A stretch of DNA of 12,517 nucleotides, taken from Aliicoccus sp041838435. GTDB taxonomy: Bacteria > Bacillota > Bacilli > Staphylococcales > Salinicoccaceae. Location of the stretch: NCBI GenBank assembly GCA_041838435.1, contig JBGYPO010000163.1:1-12517 (forward strand), given 5' to 3'. Below the pieces are notes generated by a model. That model was not told where the DNA came from and ran no database searches. It saw nothing but the letters and a program-made list of their open reading frames with translations. Position numbers and translations under genes: made by a program. This document shows positions 6,957-12,517 of the stretch, in pieces; positions within the stretch are counted from its first letter, which is position 1; every line of letters begins with the position of its first letter.

Positions 6957-7279
6957 TTGGGTCACTGTCGATTCACAGTGACCCAATAGATGAGTGATTG
7001 GGTCACTGTCGATTCACAGTGACCCAATAGATGGGTGATTGGGTCACTGTCATTTCACATTGACTCAATAGGTGTGTGATTGGGTCACTGTCATTTCACA
7101 TTGACCCAGTAGGTGTGTGATTGGGTCACTGTCATTTCACATTGACCCAATAGGTGTGTGATCGGGTCACTGTCATTTCACATTGACTCAATAGGTGTGT
7201 GATCGGGTCACTGTCATTTCACATTGACCCAATAGGTGGGCATTTGGGTCAATGTCGTTTCACATTGACCCAATAGATG
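6957..7279. repeat. Array B: eight 41-bp tandem repeats, each a long hairpin
   Basis: Units begin with T[T/C]GGGTC at 6957, 6998, 7039, 7080, 7121, 7162, 7203 and 7244, exactly 41 bases apart. Each has a 12-base arm, a 6-base loop, a 12-base arm and an 11-base spacer (TAGRTGNGTGA-like). Units 1 and 2 form perfect stems (TTGGGTCACTGT with ACAGTGACCCAA). Unit 8 forms a perfect stem with a compensated pair (TTGGGTCAATGT with ACATTGACCCAA). Units 3-7 combine the first type's left arm with the second type's right arm and carry one C-T mismatch, some with further changes. The array lies between the ends of two convergent genes, after the operon terminator. Conserved spacers rule out CRISPR. Confidence 0.95.
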
Positions 7280-7296
7280 GCTTTTTTCTTCAAAAT

Positions 7297-7340
7297 AAAA
7301 AAATCGCACACTTCCACGAGGGATGTATACGATTTTTATT
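7297..7340 (-). terminator. Intrinsic terminator of the ytoQ-like gene
   Basis: AAAAATCG (7299-7306) pairs with CGATTTTT (7330-7337). The intervening bases continue the stem imperfectly to an ACGA loop around 7317. On the minus strand the hairpin is followed by a long T-run, and it starts about 13 bases after the stop at 7351. The A/T symmetry would also allow weaker function on the plus strand. Confidence 0.75.
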
Positions 7341-7350
7341 AAGATTTATG

Positions 7351-7791
7351 TTATTTATAAATATAAGCAAGCACTTCAACCGCTTGTTCGATTGTTTCAA
7401 CTGTTACATTCGCTTTGTTCGACAATTCTTTCATTGCGTGAATATGTTCTTCAGGGCGAACGATAATTAATGGTTTACCGAGATTAATTGCTGTTGTTGC
7501 ATCCATTGCTGTATTCCACTGTTTATATTTTTCACCAAACAATGCGATGACAACATCTGACTTTTCCATCAACACAGTTGTTCTGAAGTTGTTGATGGCA
7601 CTGGCTGCGTCGTCTCTGAAGTAATCATTTGGTTGCTTGCCTAAAATATTCTCTCCGATATCATCGGACAAATCATGCTCTGTTTGTGGGTGGACAAATT
7701 GAATTGGCAGTCCTTTTTTCTCTGAAGCCGCTTTTACATCTTCACGCCAATCTCCATGTACATGTCCAGCTAAATATACTGTTAATTCCAT
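7351..7791 (-). CDS. ytoQ: YtoQ family protein
   Basis: This 146-residue protein, close to the length of Bacillus YtoQ, belongs to a small conserved family of unknown function. Its fold resembles nucleoside 2-deoxyribosyltransferases. Recognisable segments are VYLAGHVHGDWRED at the N-terminus, PQTEHDLSDDIGE, a central SDVVIALFGEKYKQWNTAMDA block, and a LGKPLIIVRPEE strand before a C-terminal helix. The start is supported by AGGAGAT nine bases upstream. It is monocistronic and divergent from the HAD phosphatase gene, with its own terminator. No signal peptide or membrane segment is present. The family name is confident; no biochemical role should be assigned. Confidence 0.88.
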   Translation of the reverse strand: MELTVYLAGHVHGDWREDVKAASEKKGLPIQFVHPQTEHDLSDDIGENILGKQPNDYFRDDAASAINNFRTTVLMEKSDVVIALFGEKYKQWNTAMDATTAINLGKPLIIVRPEEHIHAMKELSNKANVTVETIEQAVEVLAYIYK

Positions 7792-7846
7792 TGCACAATC
7801 ATCTCCTATTATTTAGTATGTAATATTAATAATCATCTTCCCTATA

Positions 7847-7855
7847 TGTTAAAAT
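7847..7855 (+). promoter_or_regulatory. Probable extended -10 promoter of the HAD phosphatase gene
   Basis: TGTTAAAAT is a TGn-extended -10 element (TAAAAT at 7850-7855), 31 bases before the ATG at 7886. The -35 region, TTAATA near 7826, is weak, as is common with an extended -10. Confidence 0.45.
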
Positions 7856-7885
7856 AAAAACATCAGAAGCAACGGAGGAAAGTAA

Positions 7886-8551
7886 ATGAGAGTCGCTCTA
7901 TTTGATTTTGACGGAACACTTTATCCGGGTCAAACATTCGATGTGATGTTACGTTTTTTAAAAGAGCACCCTAAATATAACACACATTATCGCAAGTTCA
8001 TGTCGCGCTTCAGAATGATATATATCGCATATAAATTAAAGTTGATCTCGAAAGACAATATGAGAGCATCTGCGATGCAACATTACATCTATACGTTTAA
8101 AGGGAATACGAGGTCAGAGGTACTCTCTTACTTTAAAGAACTTGCAAATGAAATTAAGAAGGATCTTTACATACCTTTAACTGATAAAGCGAAGCGTTTC
8201 AAGTCAGAAGGTATATATACAATGGTCATTTCGGGTGCATATACGGAGTTGCTTGAAGCAATTTTCGGCGATGCATTTGATCATTTAATCGGTACGGAAA
8301 TTTCTTATAAAGATAATCATATTGATACGACAGTATCACTTACGCATATGCAATCTGAGCATAAGGTAACGCATATATATGAGCACTTGGATGGTAAAGC
8401 GGTTGATTGGGAGAATAGCTACGCGTTCTCAGATAGTATTACAGATTTAGATATGTTAAATCTTGTGGGTAATGCTTATGTGATTCAGCCAGACGAAGCG
8501 CTTCTTGCGCACGCACAAAAACAAAGATGGGAGATTATGACAAATGAGTGA
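7886..8551 (+). CDS. HAD-IB family phosphatase (SerB-like)
   Basis: This 221-residue predicted cytoplasmic phosphatase is of HAD subfamily IB, the group that includes phosphoserine-phosphatase-like and CicA-type enzymes. Motif I is FDFDGT, with nucleophile Asp7 and acid/base Asp9. Motif II is VISGAY with Ser116. The motif III Lys is probably Lys160, and motif IV is SDSITDLDML with Asp183 and Asp187. A helical cap (about 20-90) sits between motifs I and II. All catalytic residues are present. GGAGG at 7874-7878 supports the ATG. Its last eight bases overlap the start of the next gene, indicating translational coupling. Serine-biosynthesis or methionine-salvage neighbours are absent, so the substrate is open. 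Confidence 0.88.
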   Translation: MRVALFDFDGTLYPGQTFDVMLRFLKEHPKYNTHYRKFMSRFRMIYIAYKLKLISKDNMRASAMQHYIYTFKGNTRSEVLSYFKELANEIKKDLYIPLTDKAKRFKSEGIYTMVISGAYTELLEAIFGDAFDHLIGTEISYKDNHIDTTVSLTHMQSEHKVTHIYEHLDGKAVDWENSYAFSDSITDLDMLNLVGNAYVIQPDEALLAHAQKQRWEIMTNE

Positions 8552-8876
8552 AGTTAATATACTGAATATTACAGAGTCGGATTTATATCCAACAGAGCGT
8601 TTTGGACCGCGTATAATTGGGACAATGCTTTATAAATTGGGTGATGAAACTGCATTTAGAACAGCATACATTTCAACGAATGAACGATTAATCATGAATG
8701 CAGATATGAATGGTGAACTCTACACACGTGTGTTTAGTTATGCAGATATCGAAGCAGTGACATCCGAGAAAGAAAGCATAATTATTACCTTTAAAAACGG
8801 CATGAGATTTCCGATGGTTGAAATCGTAGATGGTGAACCTGAAGTCTTCATAGATTTTATCAAAGAACGTTTATAA
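8544..8876 (+). CDS. Small protein of PH-like fold, coupled to the HAD phosphatase
   Basis: This 110-residue protein has no signal peptide or membrane segment. I do not recognise a named family with certainty. The pattern of short strands followed by a C-terminal helix fits a bacterial pleckstrin-homology-like domain: RTAYISTNERLIMNAD, then FSYADIEAVTSEKESIIITFKNG, then VFIDFIKERL. In that fold the 'T-N-x-R-L-I' strand and 'I-x-x-x-I-T-F-x-x-G' strand are typical. Its ATG at 8544 lies inside the phosphatase gene (8-base overlap), with GGGAG upstream as ribosome site. It ends four bases before the mqo promoter region, with no terminator between. Function is unknown. Confidence 0.75.
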   Translation: MSEVNILNITESDLYPTERFGPRIIGTMLYKLGDETAFRTAYISTNERLIMNADMNGELYTRVFSYADIEAVTSEKESIIITFKNGMRFPMVEIVDGEPEVFIDFIKERL

Positions 8877-8880
8877 GGTG

Positions 8881-8907
8881 TTGCAGGGGTTTTATTAATT
8901 GTATAAT
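8881..8907 (+). promoter_or_regulatory. Probable mqo promoter
   Basis: A consensus -10 TATAAT (8902-8907) sits 37 bases before the mqo start. TTGCAG at 8881-8886 is the best -35, but its 15-base spacer is shorter than ideal. The -10 is convincing, the -35 less so. Confidence 0.55.
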
Positions 8908-8944
8908 GGAATGATAGACATATATGGAGAAAGAGGAGAAAAGA

Positions 8945-10429
8945 ATGGCGGATGTTAAGCGGAGTAAAGAAGTAGTGCTCATTGGCGGCGGTATTATGAG
9001 TGCGACACTAGGTACATTGCTTAAAAAGCTCGACCCGAACATTAATATCACTGTGTTTGAGAAACTCAGCGGGCTTGCGATGGAGAGTACAGACGCTTGG
9101 AATAACGCGGGGACAGGACATGCTGCGTTATGCGAGTTAAACTATACGAACGAGTTGCCGGACGGGACGCTCGACGTATCAAAAGCACTGAAAGTCAATG
9201 AGCAGTTTAACGTTTCAAGACAGTTCTGGTCATCACTCGTTAAAGAAGGCTCGATTGATGATCCAGCAGCATTTATTAAATCAGTGCCACACTTAAGTTT
9301 TGTTGTAGGCGATAAAAATATTGAATTCTTAAAAAAGAGATATGATGTTTTAAAAGCATATCCAACATTTAATGAGATAGAATTCTCAACAGATAACGTC
9401 ACGCTTGGTAAATGGTTACCACTGATGATGGAAGATCGTAATCAGCAAGCAGCGGTTGCAGCGACAAAAATGGAGCAGGGTACAGATGTGAACTTTGGCG
9501 CTTTGACGAGAAAGCTCTTTGAATTACTTGAAGCAGATGGTGCGAATATCTATACAGAGCACGTGGTCCAAGATCTAAAACAGAATCGTGACGGCACATG
9601 GCAGATCAAGGTCAATGATTTGAATACTAACAGCCAAAAATATGCGACTGCTGATTTTATTTTTGTTGGAGCAGGTGGTAATGCATTGCCACTGCTACAA
9701 AAGACTGGAATACCGGAGTCTAAAAATATCGGCGGGTTCCCAGTAAGTGGTTTATTTTTAAAGAGTAAGAACCAAGATCTTGCTGTTGCGCATTCTGCGA
9801 AAGTGTATGGTAAAGCAAAAGTCGGTGCACCTCCGATGAGTGTGCCACACTTAGATACACGCTACATTGATGGAGAGTCTGTATTATTATTTGGCCCATT
9901 CGCAGGCTTTACACCAAGGTTCTTAAAAACAGGTAAATTGCTAGACCTCCCTGCGTCAGTAAAAACATATAACTTATTCACTATGCTCTCAGCAGGAGTC
10001 AAAGAGATGGGACTTACAAAGTATTTGGTGCAACAATTAATGTTGAGTCATAAAGAGAGAATGGATGACTTGCGTGAGTTTATCCCATCAGCAAAAGATG
10101 ATGAATGGGAAATTATTAAAGCAGGTCAACGTGTTCAAGTTATTAAAGATACAGCAGATAAAGGAAAAGGTACATTGCAATTTGGAACTGAGTTAATCAC
10201 AAGCCAAGACGGTACAGTTTCTGCGTTGCTTGGCGCATCGCCAGGTGCGTCTGTAGCAATTTCTGTCATGCTTGAACTTGTACAAAAATGTTTCCCGGAA
10301 ATGTATCAGGACAGCGCAGAAAAGATTCGCGAGATGATTCCGTCTTACAGAAAAAATTTATATGAAAATGAAGATTTATTTAACGAAATGATGGAAGATA
10401 CTGCTAAAGTTCTTCGTCTAGCTAAATAA
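8945..10429 (+). CDS. mqo: Malate:quinone oxidoreductase
   Basis: This FAD-dependent, peripheral membrane enzyme oxidises L-malate to oxaloacetate and passes electrons to the quinone pool, acting in the citric acid cycle and respiratory chain. An in-frame ATG lies at 8924, but the AGGAG at 8934-8938 places the real start at 8945, giving 494 residues, normal for Mqo. The dinucleotide-binding motif LIGGGIMSATLG is at about 12-23. The Mqo-typical ESTDAWNNAGTGHAALCELNYT region follows, and near the end comes LLGASPGASVA, the FAD-contacting segment. The protein appears intact. It has its own promoter and is followed by a terminator, so it is probably monocistronic. Staphylococci often carry two Mqo paralogues; which one this corresponds to cannot be told here. 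Confidence 0.95.
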   Translation: MADVKRSKEVVLIGGGIMSATLGTLLKKLDPNINITVFEKLSGLAMESTDAWNNAGTGHAALCELNYTNELPDGTLDVSKALKVNEQFNVSRQFWSSLVKEGSIDDPAAFIKSVPHLSFVVGDKNIEFLKKRYDVLKAYPTFNEIEFSTDNVTLGKWLPLMMEDRNQQAAVAATKMEQGTDVNFGALTRKLFELLEADGANIYTEHVVQDLKQNRDGTWQIKVNDLNTNSQKYATADFIFVGAGGNALPLLQKTGIPESKNIGGFPVSGLFLKSKNQDLAVAHSAKVYGKAKVGAPPMSVPHLDTRYIDGESVLLFGPFAGFTPRFLKTGKLLDLPASVKTYNLFTMLSAGVKEMGLTKYLVQQLMLSHKERMDDLREFIPSAKDDEWEIIKAGQRVQVIKDTADKGKGTLQFGTELITSQDGTVSALLGASPGASVAISVMLELVQKCFPEMYQDSAEKIREMIPSYRKNLYENEDLFNEMMEDTAKVLRLAK

Positions 10430-10443
10430 ATTAAAATAAACAT

Positions 10444-10476
10444 AGCGATACATCAGTGGTGTATCGCTTATTTTTA
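10444..10476 (+). terminator. Intrinsic terminator of mqo
   Basis: AGCGATACA (10444-10452) pairs with TGTATCGCT (10460-10468) around a 7-base loop, followed by TATTTTT. It starts 14 bases after the mqo stop codon. Confidence 0.88.
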
Positions 10477-10551
10477 TGCGTTATATTAGCGGTATAACAT
10501 AAAAACAACGGTGTCTTACATATAAAAATAGAAATTATGCTTAAATAACGT

Positions 10552-10557
10552 TATAAT
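10552..10557 (+). promoter_or_regulatory. -10 element of the HTH/coiled-coil gene
   Basis: A perfect TATAAT lies 35 bases before the ATG at 10593. No good -35 is found 16-18 bases upstream. It follows the mqo terminator, so the downstream pair of genes is likely an independent transcription unit. Confidence 0.5.
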
Positions 10558-10592
10558 GGTGAATGATAATTAAAAATTACGGAGGACGTTTA

Positions 10593-11444
10593 ATGGAGAC
10601 GAATAGTACAATTTTTTACACAACTGCTCAAGTAACAGAAATGGTTGAGCTATCTGATCAAAACGTCAGAAAATATGTTCGATTACTGGAAGATAGAAAC
10701 TATGAAGTCGCTAAAGATGAACATAACAGACGTTTATTCTCAGGTGATGATGTGGCAATTTTACAAGAATTAATTATACTTGCTAAACAACCCGGCTATA
10801 CATTAGAAACAGCAGCTGACCAACTTGCAAACAGTGAGGCAAACAATGTAGTAAATGCGCAGCCCCGCACACCTGCTGTTACTTCAAGCAATGAGTTTGC
10901 GGAGTTGTTGACATCAGTTGTTCGCCGCATGGACGATATGCGACACGAACAAAAAGAGTTAAAAGAAAAGATGGACTTACTCATCAGTAAACTTGAACAA
11001 ACATCCTCAACATTTGAAAAAAGTATGATTACGCATGAAGAGAAAAAAGAAGATAACGAAACTGTCGTGAAAGCAACAGAGACGGTTTCAGAAGAAACTA
11101 AAGAAGATTCTGCAGACGTACCTGCTAAAGAAGAGGCAGCGGATGCTGTACGTGAGGTAAAGACAGAAGAAACTGTTGAAGAACCAGCGAAAGAATCTAA
11201 AGAAGAAACTGTTGAAGTTAATGCAACAGATTCAAATACAGAAGATGTTAAAAAACCTGAAGAACAAACAGATGAGAATTCAGATGAATCACAAATGTTT
11301 GAAGCAGATAAACGTCAAAACGAGAAGCGCATTGATATGACAACTTATGAAACTAAATCACCAGAGCAAAATTCTCAAGAAGAAGCTCCAAAAGAAGAAA
11401 AAGGTGCGTTTGGTAGATTCCTGGACTTTCTAAAAGGAAAATAA
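10593..11444 (+). CDS. MerR-type HTH protein with coiled coil and acidic C-terminal region (RacA-like architecture)
   Basis: The start is set by GGAGG at 10581-10585, giving 283 residues; a longer in-frame start at 10563 has no ribosome site. Residues 7-75 form a MerR-like winged helix domain (TTAQVTEMV, VRKYVRLLEDRNY, RRLFSGDDVAIL). Residues 102-145 are a predicted coiled coil (RRMDDMRHEQKELKEKMDLL). Residues 146-270 are a low-complexity Glu/Lys/Thr/Val region with a 17-base internal DNA repeat at 11165 and 11201. The tail GAFGRFLDFLKGK (271-283) could form a short amphipathic helix. Cysteine and ligand-sensing domains of classic MerR activators are absent. The plan resembles Bacillus RacA or DUF3967-type proteins: DNA-binding head, coiled coil, possible membrane-touching end. 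Function is not known. The gene is 23 bases before a membrane permease gene, likely co-transcribed. Confidence 0.8.
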   Translation: METNSTIFYTTAQVTEMVELSDQNVRKYVRLLEDRNYEVAKDEHNRRLFSGDDVAILQELIILAKQPGYTLETAADQLANSEANNVVNAQPRTPAVTSSNEFAELLTSVVRRMDDMRHEQKELKEKMDLLISKLEQTSSTFEKSMITHEEKKEDNETVVKATETVSEETKEDSADVPAKEEAADAVREVKTEETVEEPAKESKEETVEVNATDSNTEDVKKPEEQTDENSDESQMFEADKRQNEKRIDMTTYETKSPEQNSQEEAPKEEKGAFGRFLDFLKGK

Positions 11445-11467
11445 TCAAAGTATAAAGGACCGAGTGT

Positions 11468-12517
11468 ATGATAAATAAAGCATGGTTTCAAACCGCGACA
11501 GCAATTGTCATGACATTGGTTATCATCACGTTGGTAATGAACGTGAGTGTTATATTTGAACCACTTGCGACAGTACTGAATACTATTATTATTCCTTTAC
11601 TGGCGGGTGGGCTTTTGTACTACATCACCATGCCGATTCAAAAGTTTTTAGAACGAAAAGGAGTCGGACGTGGCTCCACTATCTTTATCATCATGGTGAT
11701 TGTCATCATGGTTGCTACAGCATTATTTATGATTATTGCGCCGATGATCATTACCGAGATTCAAAAATTCCTTGCACGCTGGCCGTTGATTCAGCGTGAC
11801 ATAGCGGTTTTTTTCGATTTTATTGTTGAACAGAGTGAACAACTGGATTTAAATATTGGAAACCCAGTCAATGAACTTATCGATAGAGGTTTATTTGTCT
11901 TGGGACAGATTACAACAAACTTTTTCACGATTGTAATCAACGCTGTCAGTGTGCTATTAACTTTGATCCTGATACCATTCTTTTTCTTCTTTATGCTCAA
12001 GGATCATGAAAGATTCATACCGACAATCACACGACCGCTTCGTGGTAAGTTTAAAGGCTTCATCACAAAGCTATTAAATGATATCGACTACACTTTATCC
12101 GCGTTCGTCCAAGGTCAGATTATTGTGAGTATCATTTTAGCAGCGATGCTCTACCTTGGTTATACATTGATTGGATTAGAGTATGCGTTACTACTTGCTA
12201 TTTTTGCATTGTTTATGAACGTGATACCGTTTATTGGTCCATGGATTGCATACTTCCCGGCAATGATTTTGGCGCTGATTCAGGACCCGATTCTAGTTGT
12301 TGGGGTCAGTATCATTACACTCGTTGCCCAACAAATTGACGGAAATATTATTACGCCAAACGTTATCGGTAACACATTGAAACTGCACCCGCTCACAGTC
12401 ATTACGATTGTGCTTGCAGCAGGAAATATCGGCGGATTTCTGGCGATGCTCATCGCAATTCCATTTTATGCTGTGGTGAAAGTGATTGTCGTGAACATCT
12501 ACGAATATTGGGATGAC
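11468..12517 (+). CDS. AI-2E family transporter (TqsA/YueF-like), 3' end outside window
   Basis: This polytopic inner-membrane protein is of the AI-2E/UPF0118 family, whose members have been proposed to export small molecules or ions. The frame stays open for 350 codons to the last base, so only the C-terminus is missing. Hydrophobic segments occur near residues 9-27, 38-54, 74-99, 143-178, 216-240, 245-270, 276-292 and 316-342. The family signatures FFFFFMLKDHERF, FVQGQ, NVIPFIGPW and QQIDGNIITPNVIG are all present. The ATG has AAAGGA eight bases upstream. It lies 23 bases after the HTH/coiled-coil gene and is probably in the same transcript. Family membership is secure, the transported substrate unknown. 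The name should not be taken as evidence of autoinducer-2 transport. Confidence 0.92.
   Translation, partial: MINKAWFQTATAIVMTLVIITLVMNVSVIFEPLATVLNTIIIPLLAGGLLYYITMPIQKFLERKGVGRGSTIFIIMVIVIMVATALFMIIAPMIITEIQKFLARWPLIQRDIAVFFDFIVEQSEQLDLNIGNPVNELIDRGLFVLGQITTNFFTIVINAVSVLLTLILIPFFFFFMLKDHERFIPTITRPLRGKFKGFITKLLNDIDYTLSAFVQGQIIVSIILAAMLYLGYTLIGLEYALLLAIFALFMNVIPFIGPWIAYFPAMILALIQDPILVVGVSIITLVAQQIDGNIITPNVIGNTLKLHPLTVITIVLAAGNIGGFLAMLIAIPFYAVVKVIVVNIYEYWDD

Noticed and set aside
6957..7279. CRISPR array
   Set aside because: The parts between the dyads are nearly identical from unit to unit and only 11 bases long, and there are no cas genes. The same reasoning applies to array A at 3487-3676.
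8924..8944. Upstream ATG starts for mqo (8924), the peptidase (79) and the HTH gene (10563)
   Set aside because: In each case the only good ribosome site lies between the upstream ATG and the next in-frame ATG, or touches the upstream ATG, so the downstream start was chosen.

Overview
The window looks like chromosomal DNA of a low-GC Gram-positive bacterium of the family Staphylococcaceae. The support is AT-rich intergenic DNA, strong AGGAGG-type ribosome sites, a staphylococcal-type malate:quinone oxidoreductase, and an MhqR-type operator in front of a dioxygenase/esterase pair like staphylococcal mhqED. A Macrococcus or a close relative is my best guess. It rests on remembered protein similarity, not on a search. 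No tRNA, rRNA, insertion sequence, phage gene or CRISPR array is visible.

Layout: (1) 85-2130 (+) is a prolyl oligopeptidase gene ending in a bidirectional terminator. (2) 2191-3321 (-) is a zinc alcohol dehydrogenase gene broken by one in-frame ochre codon. (3) 3487-3676 is an array of five 41-bp hairpin repeats. (4) 3663-4559 (-) is a ROK-family sugar kinase gene whose stop codon lies in the last repeat unit. (5) 4560-4966 is non-coding and ends in a sigma-A promoter and MhqR-type operator. (6) 4967-6897 (+) is a three-gene operon of ring-cleaving dioxygenase, esterase and DUF1801 protein, closed by a strong terminator. (7) 6957-7279 is a second array, eight hairpin repeats, again exactly 41 bp in period but unrelated in sequence. 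(8) 7351-7791 (-) is a ytoQ-like gene. (9) 7886-8876 (+) is a HAD phosphatase gene overlapping a small PH-like gene. (10) 8945-10429 (+) is mqo with its own promoter and terminator. (11) 10593-12517 (+) is a MerR-type HTH/coiled-coil gene followed by an AI-2E-family membrane protein gene that runs off the window.

How the genes work together: most of the window is housekeeping and stress metabolism. The mhq-type operon should detoxify quinones and related electrophiles and be released from repression when a MarR-type MhqR repressor, encoded elsewhere, is inactivated. Mqo feeds electrons from malate into the (mena)quinone pool. The least explained elements are the two 41-bp palindromic arrays, which share period and architecture but not sequence, and the RacA-like protein placed in front of a membrane permease.
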